The notes beneath the pieces were generated by a model that worked only from the letters and a program-made list of their open reading frames with translations, had not been told where the DNA came from and made no database searches. From Deltaproteobacteria bacterium (lineage in GTDB: Bacteria > Desulfobacterota > Binatia > Binatales > Binataceae), in the NCBI GenBank assembly GCA_021799495.1, contig JAJZAI010000010.1:18318-82317 (forward strand): a stretch of 64,000 nucleotides of DNA, given 5' to 3'. Position numbers and translations under genes: made by a program. Shown piece by piece: positions 40,539 to 49,199 of this stretch. Position 1 is the first letter of the stretch; every line of letters begins with the position of its first letter.

Positions 40539-40645
40539 CGCTTGCGCCCGCGTCCGGCCGTCCGCCGGTTTACGCGCGGCGCCCAAGCGGTTAGATTCTT
40601 AGACCCGATAGGTTAACTATCCGTCTTCAAGAAGGAGAGGCTGCT

Positions 40646-41167
40646 ATGGCGGTAGAACGCAGCGGCGCCGTGACGATGCGCGGCAATCCGCTTACCCTGA
40701 TTGGCGCTGAACTCAAGCCCGGACAGCCGGCGCCCGCATTCAAACTGGTCGGCGCCGGATTGAAGGAAGTCGCCCTCGATCAATTCAAGGGCAAGGTCAA
40801 AATCATCTCGACCATCCCCTCGGTCGATACCCCCGTCTGCGACGCCGAGACCCGCCGCTTTAATGAAGAAGCGGGCAAGCTGCCCGGCGACGTCGTGATT
40901 CTGACGGTTTCGATGGATTTGCCGTTCGCGCAGGCGCGCTGGTGCGGCGCCGCCGGCGTGGACAAGGTGACCACGCTCAGCGATTACCGCGGCGCCCACT
41001 TCGGCGAAGCCTATGGAGTGCTGATCAAAGAACTGTATCTCCTCGCCCGCGTGGTCTTCGTGGTCGACAAGCACGACCAGATCACTTACGTCGAATACGT
41101 CAAGGAAGTCGCCAACCATCCTAATTACGAGGCCGCGCTGGAAGCGGCGCGCAAGGCGGCCGCCTGA
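40646..41167 (+). CDS. tpx: thiol peroxidase (Tpx-type atypical 2-Cys peroxiredoxin)
   Basis: A 173-aa peroxiredoxin reducing lipid or alkyl peroxides with thioredoxin. The peroxidatic cysteine is in IPSVDTPVCDAETRRF and the resolving cysteine in FAQARWCGAAGV. The characteristic Tpx N-terminus GNPLTLIGAELKPG is present. AAGGAGAGG lies upstream of the ATG. The two cysteines are plain Cys codons, so it is not itself a selenoprotein. Confidence 0.95.
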   Translation: MAVERSGAVTMRGNPLTLIGAELKPGQPAPAFKLVGAGLKEVALDQFKGKVKIISTIPSVDTPVCDAETRRFNEEAGKLPGDVVILTVSMDLPFAQARWCGAAGVDKVTTLSDYRGAHFGEAYGVLIKELYLLARVVFVVDKHDQITYVEYVKEVANHPNYEAALEAARKAAA

Positions 41168-41230
41168 TTTTGTTTCCTGGTGGCGATGCGAGCGGACTTT
41201 GCGCCGCTCGCGCCGCCGCGGTCTCCCCCG

Positions 41231-42025
41231 ATGTCCGAAAAACCATCCATCGAACCTCGTAACGGCGATCGTGGCGCCGCCGCGATTCAGGATTTGCGGC
41301 GCGCATTCCCGGCGTCGTTGCGCCGCGGCCTGTACGAAGCGATCTTCCGCCGCCGCGACATCCGCTCGTTTCTGCCCGATCCGGTTCCTGACGAAACGCT
41401 CGCGCGCGTGCTGGTCGCGGCGCATCACGCCGCTAGCGTCGGATTCACGCAACCGTGGGATTTCGTGGTGATCCGCGATCTCGAACGCCGCCGCGAGGTG
41501 CATCGCGTCTTCGACGAAGAACGCCGCCGCAACGCCGATCAGTTCATTGGCGCGCGCCGCGAAAAATTCTTCTCCTTCAAGCTCGAAGGCATCCTCGACG
41601 CGCCCCTGAACCTGCTCGTCACCTGCGAGCCCGAGCGTTTCGGCCCGGCAGTGCTCGGCAAAACCAGCATCCGCGACGTCGAAATCTATTCGACCTGCCT
41701 CGCGGTGGGGAATTTGTGGCTGGCGGCGCGCGCCGAAGGTCTGGGCGTCGGATGGGTCAGTATTCTGCGCAATGACGCGCTCGCCGCGATTTTCGGCCTG
41801 CCGGACAAGGTGATTCCGATCGCCTACCTGTGCGTTGGCCACGTCGCGGAGTTTCCCGATCGTCCGCTGCTGGAGAGCGCCGAATGGGCGGCGCGGCTGC
41901 CCCCCAAATCGCTAATCCATTTTGACGCCTGGAACGGCGCGGGCGACGCGCGCGACCATCGCCTTGCCGAGCTCGTGCAAAGCGCCGAAATCTGGAAGTC
42001 GGTCTTTTCCGCCGATCCGGATTGA
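41231..42025 (+). CDS. bluB: 5,6-dimethylbenzimidazole synthase
   Basis: A 264-aa flavin-destroying nitroreductase-fold enzyme that makes the lower ligand of cobalamin from FMNH2 and oxygen. The BluB signatures are FRRRDIRSFLPDPVPDETLARVL, HHAASVGFTQPWDFVVI, LGKTSIRDVEIYSTCLAVGNLWLAARAEGLGVGWVSI, and IPIAYLCVGHV. The start is chosen at the ATG 41231; the frame is open to a GTG at 41180, and neither has a good ribosome-binding site. First of the cobalamin nucleotide-loop genes. Confidence 0.93.
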   Translation: MSEKPSIEPRNGDRGAAAIQDLRRAFPASLRRGLYEAIFRRRDIRSFLPDPVPDETLARVLVAAHHAASVGFTQPWDFVVIRDLERRREVHRVFDEERRRNADQFIGARREKFFSFKLEGILDAPLNLLVTCEPERFGPAVLGKTSIRDVEIYSTCLAVGNLWLAARAEGLGVGWVSILRNDALAAIFGLPDKVIPIAYLCVGHVAEFPDRPLLESAEWAARLPPKSLIHFDAWNGAGDARDHRLAELVQSAEIWKSVFSADPD

Positions 42026-42127
42026 CCGCTCCGTTCGCGGCCGACGCCACGATGAACGAGCCGCGAGCTTCGCGCGCCATCGCCCGCGCGATCCGAAATC
42101 CGCCGCGCTGAGCCGCGCTCGCCATCC

Positions 42128-43099
42128 ATGCGCTACGCCGTTTATCTCTCCGCGCCGATGATTCTCGCGGCGCTCCTGGGCGACGCCGCTTTTGGCGATC
42201 CCGCCGGGCTGCCTCATCCGGTGCGGCTCTTCGGTGCGATGATTGCCGCGGGAGAACGCGCGCTGTGGTCGGGCGATTCGCGCCGCGATTCCGTCCGCGG
42301 CGCGCTGCTCGCCTGCGCCGTGATCTGCCTGGCCGCGATGCTCGCGGCGCTCCCGATCCTTGCAGCCGGAACGATCGCGCGATGGCTCGCCGCGGTCGTC
42401 GCCATCGCGCTGGCGTGGACGACGCTCGCGGCGCGCGGACTCGGCGATGCCGCGACGGCGATCGAACGCGCGCTCGCGGCGAATGATCTGGCGGGAGCGC
42501 GCAAGGCGATTCCGGCATTGGTGGGGCGCGATCCGGAAAGTCTCGACCCGGCCGGGATGATTCGCGCGACGATCGAATCCGTCGCCGAAAACGCCTCCGA
42601 CGGAATCATCGCGCCGCTGTTCTTTCTCTTCATCGGCGGACCCGCCGCGGCTTTCGCTTACAAGGCGATCAACACGCTCGACTCGATGATCGGTTATCGC
42701 GACGCGCGCTATCTTTATTTCGGCCGCGCGGCGGCGCGAATCGACGACGCCGCTAATTTCCTGCCCGCCCGCCTGACCGCGCTTTGCCTGATCGCCGCCG
42801 CGCATCTGACCGAATTGCGGGGCGGCGCGGCGTGGCGCGTATGCCGCGCCGACGCCCGGCGCCATCAGAGTCCCAACGCCGGATATCCGGAGGCGGCGAT
42901 GGCCGGCGCGCTCGGCCTGCGGCTCGGCGGCGACGCGATTTATGGCGGCGAGATCGAGCGCCGCGCGTCCTTCGGCGCCGCCGGGCGCGAACCGGCCGTC
43001 GCGGATATCGCCGCCGCGCGCCGCCTGATGCGCCTCGCGGTCGCGCTGGGGTTTTGCCTGCTGGCGCTCCTGCGTCTTATCCTGACCGGCGGACTATGA
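42128..43099 (+). CDS. cbiB: adenosylcobinamide-phosphate synthase
   Basis: A 323-aa inner-membrane protein attaching aminopropanol phosphate (or similar) to cobyric acid. CbiB hallmarks: LLGDAAFGDPAGLPHPVRLFG near the N-terminus, TIESVAENASDGIIAPLFFLFIGG, YKAINTLDSMIGY, and QSPNAGYPEAAMAGAL. Several hydrophobic helices. Also named cobD in aerobic-pathway nomenclature. Followed by the aminotransferase-like gene 12 nt later. Confidence 0.94.
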   Translation: MRYAVYLSAPMILAALLGDAAFGDPAGLPHPVRLFGAMIAAGERALWSGDSRRDSVRGALLACAVICLAAMLAALPILAAGTIARWLAAVVAIALAWTTLAARGLGDAATAIERALAANDLAGARKAIPALVGRDPESLDPAGMIRATIESVAENASDGIIAPLFFLFIGGPAAAFAYKAINTLDSMIGYRDARYLYFGRAAARIDDAANFLPARLTALCLIAAAHLTELRGGAAWRVCRADARRHQSPNAGYPEAAMAGALGLRLGGDAIYGGEIERRASFGAAGREPAVADIAAARRLMRLAVALGFCLLALLRLILTGGL

Positions 43100-43111
43100 T
43101 GAAATCCGCAC

Positions 43112-44260
43112 ATGCCGTCCGCATCTGACCATCGCCGTCTCGCCGCGGTTCGCGTCAATTGCGTCCAACGCCCGGAACGTCCGCCGATTCCGATCGATCG
43201 CACTCACGGCGGCGACGCGCCGCCCGGCGTGCTCGATTTCAGCGTCAGTCTGAATCCGCTCGGACCGCCGGAAGCGGCGCTCGCGGCGTACTTTCGCGCG
43301 GCCGGCGAAATCTGCCGTTATCCCGCTCCTTATCCAGGCGCGCTGGCCGCGCAAATCGCGGATTGGGTGGGGGTCGCGCCGGAAAACGTGGTCGTCGGCA
43401 ACGGTTCGACCCAGTTGATCCATTTGCTGGCGCGGCTGTTCCGATGGCGGCGGCCCGCCGTCGCCATCCCGACGTTCAGCGAAATCGCCAACGCGCTGAC
43501 GCTCGCCGGCGGCGAACCCGCGGCAATCCGGCTCCGCGCCGACCGCGATTGGCGGCTCGCCGCGAACGACGCGATGGGCGCGCTGGCCGGCGGCGCCGAC
43601 GCGATTCTGGCCGGACGCCCGAACAGTCCGACCGGCGCGATGCTGGAGTACGAAGAAGCGCAAGCCATAGCCGCCGCCGCGGCGGAATCCGGCGCCGCGT
43701 GCGTATGCGACGAAGCCTTTATCGAATTCGCCGCCGGCGCGCGCTCGCTCGCGCAATTCGCCGCCGCGTCCTCGAACCTCATCGTGCTGCGCTCGCTCAC
43801 CAAGATCTTCGCGATTCCGGGCCTGCGCCTGGGCTTCGCGGTGGCGAACCGGGAGATTGCCGAGCGGATGCGCGATGCGCTCGAGCCGTGGTCGGTGAAC
43901 GTCGCGGCCGAGCGCGTCGGCGCGGCATGTCTCGACCATGCCGCCGGCTATATCGCTCGAACCCACGCATTGATCGCGCGCGAGCGGGCTTTCGTGAGCG
44001 GGGAACTGGCGCGAACACCGCGCTTGCGGCCGTTCCCGTCGGCGGCCAACTTCCTGATGCTCGCGGCGGACGAAAACGCGCCGGGCGCATTCGGAAATTT
44101 CATGCACGAGCGCGGAATCGCGATCCGCAATCTGGCGGCGCTGCCCGGATGCGATCCGCATCTGTATCGAATCGGCCTGCGCAGCCGCGCCGAGAACCAG
44201 CGCCTGATCGAAGCCGCGCGCGAATTTGCCGGCGGAAACGGCCATGTCGTTGCTCGATGA
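43112..44260 (+). CDS. cobC: L-threonine-O-3-phosphate decarboxylase-like PLP enzyme
   Basis: A 382-aa class II aminotransferase-fold enzyme that supplies aminopropanol phosphate for the nucleotide loop (CobC of aerobic, CobD of Salmonella nomenclature). Visible: FSVSLNPLGPPE, VVVGNGSTQLIHLLARLF, GRPNSPTGAML, VCDEAFIEFAAG and the PLP lysine in RSLTKIFAIPGLRLGF. The N-terminal region carries a short extension without known motif. Overlaps cobT by 17 nt. Confidence 0.9.
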   Translation: MPSASDHRRLAAVRVNCVQRPERPPIPIDRTHGGDAPPGVLDFSVSLNPLGPPEAALAAYFRAAGEICRYPAPYPGALAAQIADWVGVAPENVVVGNGSTQLIHLLARLFRWRRPAVAIPTFSEIANALTLAGGEPAAIRLRADRDWRLAANDAMGALAGGADAILAGRPNSPTGAMLEYEEAQAIAAAAAESGAACVCDEAFIEFAAGARSLAQFAAASSNLIVLRSLTKIFAIPGLRLGFAVANREIAERMRDALEPWSVNVAAERVGAACLDHAAGYIARTHALIARERAFVSGELARTPRLRPFPSAANFLMLAADENAPGAFGNFMHERGIAIRNLAALPGCDPHLYRIGLRSRAENQRLIEAAREFAGGNGHVVAR

Positions 44261-45308
44261 GACCGTCGCGGCGATCGCGCCGCCTGACGAGGATGCGGCG
44301 CGCCGCGCCGCCGCGCGGCTCGATTCGCTCACCAAGCCGCCGGGAAGCCTTGGCTATCTCGAGGAGATCGTGCGGCGCTACGCCGCGATTCGCCGCGATC
44401 CCGAAGCGTTATTCACGCGCGGCGCGATCGCCGTCTTCGCCGCCGACCACGGCGTCGCCGCCGCCGGCGTGAGCGCGTATCCCGCCGCGGTCACAGTCGA
44501 GATGCTGCGCAATATCGGCGCGGGCGGCGCGGCGATTAGCGTGCTCGCCCGCCGCTTCGGCTATGAACTTCTGGTCACCGACGTCGGCGTCGCGACCGAT
44601 ACCAGCACCGCGCCGTTTCCCGGCGTTCGCTACCGGCGCGTGGGCGCGGGCACGCGCAATTTCCTGGACGGCCCGGCGATGACTCCCGCGCAGGCGCGCA
44701 GCGCGCTCGAAGCCGGAATCGCGACTGCGCGCGAGGCGATCGCCGGCGGCGCGGCGCTGCTCGGAATCGGCGAAATGGGCATCGCGAACAGCACGCCCGC
44801 CGCCGCTCTGCTCGCTGCGGTCACCGGAATCGCGCCCGCCCGGCTCGCTGGCCGCGGCACGGGAGTGGACGATCGCGGACTCGCCCGCAAAATCGAAGTG
44901 ATCGAGCGCGCGCTCGCGCTCCATCGCGACGCGTTCGGCGACGGCGCCGCGACCCTCGCGGCGATCGGCGGTTTCGAGATCGCGGCGATGGCCGGCGTAT
45001 GCCTTGCCGGCGCCGCGGCTTCGACTCCGGTCGTCGTGGACGGATTTATCGCGACGGCCGCCGCGGCGATCGCCGAACGAATCCGTCCGGGCGTGCTCGG
45101 CCATCTGTTTTTCAGCCATCGATCGGCCGAAGGCGGACATGCGCTCGCGCTGGACGCGCTCGGCGCGCGGCCGCTGCTCGACCTGGATATGCGGCTCGGC
45201 GAGGGAACCGGCGCCGCGCTCGCGATGAACGTAATCGAGTCGGCGCTCGCGCTGTTCCATCAGATGGCGACGTTCGCCAGCGCCGGCGTTTCCGGAAAGC
45301 TTGAATGA
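44244..45308 (+). CDS. cobT: nicotinate-nucleotide--dimethylbenzimidazole phosphoribosyltransferase
   Basis: A 354-aa enzyme activating 5,6-dimethylbenzimidazole to alpha-ribazole phosphate. LDSLTKPPGSLGYLEEI, FAADHGVAAAGVSAYP, GEMGIANSTPAAALLA, ATLAAIGGFEIAAMAG and the catalytic-base region DMRLGEGTGAALAM are all present. The start at 44244 overlaps the preceding gene; the stop overlaps the start of cobS (ATGA at 45305). Confidence 0.95.
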   Translation: MSLLDETVAAIAPPDEDAARRAAARLDSLTKPPGSLGYLEEIVRRYAAIRRDPEALFTRGAIAVFAADHGVAAAGVSAYPAAVTVEMLRNIGAGGAAISVLARRFGYELLVTDVGVATDTSTAPFPGVRYRRVGAGTRNFLDGPAMTPAQARSALEAGIATAREAIAGGAALLGIGEMGIANSTPAAALLAAVTGIAPARLAGRGTGVDDRGLARKIEVIERALALHRDAFGDGAATLAAIGGFEIAAMAGVCLAGAAASTPVVVDGFIATAAAAIAERIRPGVLGHLFFSHRSAEGGHALALDALGARPLLDLDMRLGEGTGAALAMNVIESALALFHQMATFASAGVSGKLE

Positions 45309-46090
45309 ACGCGGCGGGGACGGGACCCGCGCGATCCGCCGCGCCGATCGCGCGGCATATCGGCACGCGGATCCGGCTGGCGGCGGCGTTTCTGACGATC
45401 CTGCCCGTCGCGCCGTCCGCTCAGGCCGATCCCGCCGACGTCGCCGCGTCCTACGGGTGGTTTCCGCTCGTCGGGTTTCTGATCGGCGCGGCGCTTTGCG
45501 TCCTCGATCGCGCGCTCGCGCCGGTTCTCAATCCGTCGCTGCGATCGATTCTCGTGATTGCGGCGCTGACCGCCGTCACCGGCGCGGTCCATCTTGACGG
45601 TCTCGCCGACGCCGCCGACGCGCTGGGCGCCGGACGCGACCGCGCGCGCACGCTCGAAATATTGCGCGACAGCCGGATCGGCAGTTTCGGCGCGATCGCG
45701 CTGATTTTCATTTTGACGCTCAAGTTCGTCGCGCTCGCGGCCGCGGATCCGGCCAATCGCGGCGCGGCGTTGATTCTCGCGCCCGGCCTTGGCCGGTGGG
45801 CGATGGTTGCGGTGGCGCGCGGATTGGATTATTTGCGGCCGAGCGGCGCCGGCTCCGGATTGCTCGCGGAGACCAACGGCCGCAATCTGCGCGTCGCCAC
45901 CATAATTGCGCTGGCGGGCGTCGCGCTTTTCGCCGTCCGCCGCCCCTTGGCCGCGATCATCGCGGCCGTGGCGTTGGCCTACGCGCTGCGTGCGTTGTAC
46001 CGGCGCTGGCTGGGAGGCGTCACGGGAGATCTGATCGGCGCCGCCGGAGAGATTATCGAAACCGCCGTACTGATCACTCTGTCGTGCTGA
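45305..46090 (+). CDS. cobS: adenosylcobinamide-GDP ribazoletransferase (cobalamin synthase)
   Basis: A 261-aa inner-membrane enzyme joining adenosylcobinamide-GDP to alpha-ribazole. Motifs: LTILPVAP, YGWFPLVGFLIGAALC, the metal-binding HLDGLADAADALGAGRDRARTLEILRDSRIGSFGAIAL and GLGRWAMV. Several hydrophobic helices. Start overlaps the cobT stop. Confidence 0.94.
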   Translation: MNAAGTGPARSAAPIARHIGTRIRLAAAFLTILPVAPSAQADPADVAASYGWFPLVGFLIGAALCVLDRALAPVLNPSLRSILVIAALTAVTGAVHLDGLADAADALGAGRDRARTLEILRDSRIGSFGAIALIFILTLKFVALAAADPANRGAALILAPGLGRWAMVAVARGLDYLRPSGAGSGLLAETNGRNLRVATIIALAGVALFAVRRPLAAIIAAVALAYALRALYRRWLGGVTGDLIGAAGEIIETAVLITLSC

Positions 46091-46111
46091 GCCGCGCGGG
46101 CGGCGCGCCGG

Positions 46112-46636
46112 TTATTTGAGCCGGATTGGATAACCAGCGGCCATCAGAAAGGCGTCGTCGGCCGCGCGCGCGATTATTTGATTGGTCCATCCGAGCAGAT
46201 CGCGAAACCGCCGCGCCAGCGGATTTTCCGGAACGATTCCGGCGCCCACTTCGCCGCTGACCACGATGATGCGCGGTTTCGCGGCGGCGAGCGCCGCGCC
46301 AAGCTCGCCGGCCGCGCGCATTATCGCGGCGTCATCGAGACCGTCGCCGAGCAGGTTCGATATCCACAGCGTGAGGCAATCGATTACCGCGACGCCCGCG
46401 CCGCGCCGATCGATCTCCGCGATCGCTTGAACGACGGCCCGCGGCGCCTCGATCGTGACGTAATCGCTCGCGCGATGCGCGCGATGATGCGCGATGCGCT
46501 CGCGCATCTCGTCGTCGAGCGCCTCGGCCGTGGCGATGAAATATCGCGGCGGCGCGCACGATTCTCCGGCGAGCGCGAGCGCATACGCGCTTTTGCCGCT
46601 GCGCGCGCCGCCGGTAATGAACGTCACTCGCGCCAT
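46112..46636 (-). CDS. cobU: adenosylcobinamide kinase / guanylyltransferase
   Basis: A 174-aa P-loop enzyme phosphorylating adenosylcobinamide and adding GMP to give adenosylcobinamide-GDP. ITGGARSGKSAYAL is the Walker A, HHRAHR contains the guanylylated histidine region, DCLTLWISNLL the Walker B, and SGEVGAGIVPENPLARRFRDLLGWTNQ the specificity region. It is on the opposite strand, convergent with cobS at 22 nt and divergent from the cobalamin riboswitch and btuB. Confidence 0.94.
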   Translation of the reverse strand: MARVTFITGGARSGKSAYALALAGESCAPPRYFIATAEALDDEMRERIAHHRAHRASDYVTIEAPRAVVQAIAEIDRRGAGVAVIDCLTLWISNLLGDGLDDAAIMRAAGELGAALAAAKPRIIVVSGEVGAGIVPENPLARRFRDLLGWTNQIIARAADDAFLMAAGYPIRLK

Positions 46637-46775
46637 ACCCGGCAGGGTAACGGATTTTCGGCCAGTCCTGAATTCGCCGGGCGCGACGGGGATCGCCCTG
46701 CCTGATTTTTACTGAGAAGAAAATGTTTAGCCTGGCATTGACCGCGAGGATCGCTTCGCATATCAAGATAGGCCG

Positions 46776-46914
46776 CATCCGGTGCACGGGAAGCCGGTTA
46801 AAATCCGGCGCTGCCCCGCAACTGTGAGGGAGGACGGAGGCCCATCGCGCCACCGCGCAAGCGGGAAGGCGGGCCCGAGCGAGATTCCCAAGCCAGGAGA
46901 CCGGCCGGATGATC
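46776..46914 (+). promoter_or_regulatory. cobalamin riboswitch
   Basis: Conserved elements appear in order: CGGTGCACGGGAAGCCGGTTAA at the 5' side, GCTGCCCCGCAACTGT, and the B12 box AGCCAGGAGACCGGCC near 46890-46906. Boundaries are approximate. It lies directly upstream of the TonB-dependent receptor, so adenosylcobalamin presumably represses uptake translation. Confidence 0.95.
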
Positions 46915-47055
46915 TGGCTGTCTGCCGTCCGCGGGGATGGCGGCCGCGCACGACCCTAATCAAAATCGCGCCCGATGATCGCATCGGGCCGGTCCGGGCC
47001 GCCCGTGGCGCCTTGATAACCCGCCGGACGCGGACGCCGCATCACGAGGGTGGTC

Positions 47056-49152
47056 ATGTGGCGTTTTATTTCTTTTTTTCTCTTGTCGTTAGTTTTCGCG
47101 CTTTGGATTTTTCCTATTGACGCACACGCGGGACCGCCCGCGGCGCCATCGCAAGTCCTCGCCGCGCCCGGCACCGCCGCATCAGCGCCGCAGGAAAAGC
47201 GCGAATCGCCGCATGATCGGGCAAAAATTCATCCGGCCAGCGACCACAAAATCGCGCCGAAACGGGCGCCAAAACTGCCGCGCATGATGATCGTCGTAAC
47301 GGCGACGCGGATGAAAACGCCGCTCGGCGAGGTCGGCACGGCCGCATCGGTCGTGACTGACACAAAGATTCAAGCCCAGCAGATGCACGATGTGACCAAC
47401 GCGCTGCGCGAGGTTCCCGGCGTTCAAGTCACGCAGGACGGCGCACCCGGCACGCTCGCCGAAGTCTCGATCCGCGGCGCAACGCCCGCGCAGACGCTGG
47501 TGCTGATCGACGGAGTGCCATTGAACGATTCGACCGACGGCGCGTTCGACTTGAGCAATCTGATGACGGACGATCTCGACCGCATCGAGGTGGTCCGCGG
47601 CGCGGGCGGCTCGCTGTACGGATCGAATGCGATCGGCGGCGTGATTAACATGATTACGAAGGAGGGGTCGGGCGCGCCGAAATTCTCCCTGACCTCGGAG
47701 GGCGGCAACGCCGGAACGCAGCGCCAGGTCGCGACAGCCAATGGCGCGGACGGCAAACTCGCCTATTCCGGCGCGCTTTCCTACTTCACGACCAACGGTT
47801 TTCTGCAGCGCAATGACGGTTCCGACAATCTCTCGGGCGCCGGCCGGCTCGATTACCATCTGGACCCGGACACGACGCTTCGCGCCTTCGCCCGCTATAC
47901 GACCGCCAACGTCGGTCTTGCGACCTATTCGATTTACGCCGGCATCCCGATCAATCCGGTCGCCCATCAGCGCACCGAATTCATGCTTTACAAGGGCGAG
48001 ATCGACCATCGCTTCGGCGAGAAGCTAACCACCAGCCTGAGCGGCTACTTCGTTCGCGACATGCTGCGGATCAACGCGCCGCCGTTCAGCGGTCTCGACA
48101 TTTTCGAGGCCGATCATATCGCGCAGGAAACGCGCGGCGCGATCGCGCAGGCGATCTATCAATGGAGCCGCGATTTCAGATCCTTGATGGGCTTCGAACT
48201 GCGCGATCGCTGGGCCCATTCGCAAAGCGATTATTTTTTCTACAAGCCTCCTCCGACTACCCAATCGCTCACGATGTTCAACGCGCATCGCGATGATTTT
48301 TCGGGATACGTCGAGCAGGAGGCGCATTTCTTCAATAATCATCTGATTGCGACCGGCGGCTTCCGCGTGGACGGCAACACCCAATTCGGAACCGAAGTCA
48401 GCCCGTCGTGGGCGGTGGCGATACCGTTCCGGGAACAGGGCCTGACTTTCCGCGGCAGCTACAGCGAAGGGTTTCGCGCGCCCGACTTCGATTCGCTCTA
48501 TTTTCCGGGCTATGGAAATCCGAACCTGGCGCCGGAAATTTCTTCGGAGTGGGACGGCGGCGTCACCAAGGATCTGGGCGAGGGCGTGGAGATCACCGTC
48601 AACTATTTCTCGCGCCGCGTGCACAATCTGATCGTCGCCGTGCCCTGCGCCTATAATGCGGCGACTTGTCCCGACGGCGCCCACGCGGGCAACGCGGGCC
48701 GTGTCGATACTCAGGGAATCGAGTTCATCCCGGCGGCCCATCCGGTCAAAGGGATCAGTCTGTCGGGCAGCTTCACTTATCTCGACGAAACCCACGTCTC
48801 GAACGCCCCGGACATTCAACCGACCCGCGTGCCGAAATATTCCGCGCAGGCGCTGGCCGAGTGCGCGCATGCGGACCTGCTGCGCTCCGAGGACCGCGGC
48901 GTGCTCACAATCGCATACACTTTCGTCGGCGATCGCAACGACATAACGCCGAGTGGCGGTTTCGCCAACAACCCCGCGTACCATCGCGTGGATCTCGCGG
49001 CCAGCTACACGCCGGGCGTCACGTGGGGCTTCGTGCGCGGCGCGACGCTGTTTACCCGCATCAACAATCTGCTTAACCGGCGCTACCAGGCCGCGCTCGG
49101 TTTTCCCGCGCCGACGATCAATTATGTCGCCGGCATGACCGTCGATTTCTAA
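47056..49152 (+). CDS. btuB: TonB-dependent vitamin B12 receptor
   Basis: A 698-aa outer-membrane receptor. Signal peptide FFLLSLVFALWIFPIDAHAG. The TonB-box region IVVTATRMKTPLGE is about 60 residues into the mature protein, after a proline/alanine-rich stretch. The plug domain has VPGVQVTQDGAPGTLAEVSIRG and VRGAGGSLYGSNAIGGVINMITK, and the 22-strand barrel ends ATLFTRINNLLNRRYQ, closing with VDF. The cobalamin riboswitch just upstream indicates B12 uptake. Confidence 0.93.
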   Translation: MWRFISFFLLSLVFALWIFPIDAHAGPPAAPSQVLAAPGTAASAPQEKRESPHDRAKIHPASDHKIAPKRAPKLPRMMIVVTATRMKTPLGEVGTAASVVTDTKIQAQQMHDVTNALREVPGVQVTQDGAPGTLAEVSIRGATPAQTLVLIDGVPLNDSTDGAFDLSNLMTDDLDRIEVVRGAGGSLYGSNAIGGVINMITKEGSGAPKFSLTSEGGNAGTQRQVATANGADGKLAYSGALSYFTTNGFLQRNDGSDNLSGAGRLDYHLDPDTTLRAFARYTTANVGLATYSIYAGIPINPVAHQRTEFMLYKGEIDHRFGEKLTTSLSGYFVRDMLRINAPPFSGLDIFEADHIAQETRGAIAQAIYQWSRDFRSLMGFELRDRWAHSQSDYFFYKPPPTTQSLTMFNAHRDDFSGYVEQEAHFFNNHLIATGGFRVDGNTQFGTEVSPSWAVAIPFREQGLTFRGSYSEGFRAPDFDSLYFPGYGNPNLAPEISSEWDGGVTKDLGEGVEITVNYFSRRVHNLIVAVPCAYNAATCPDGAHAGNAGRVDTQGIEFIPAAHPVKGISLSGSFTYLDETHVSNAPDIQPTRVPKYSAQALAECAHADLLRSEDRGVLTIAYTFVGDRNDITPSGGFANNPAYHRVDLAASYTPGVTWGFVRGATLFTRINNLLNRRYQAALGFPAPTINYVAGMTVDF

Positions 49153-49199
49153 CGCGCGGGATCAAGCGCGCGGCGTCCATCACCCCGCCCGTTCGACTC

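Noticed and set aside
40646..41167. Selenocysteine in thiol peroxidase
   Set aside because: Both active-site cysteines are TGC codons and no in-frame UGA occurs.
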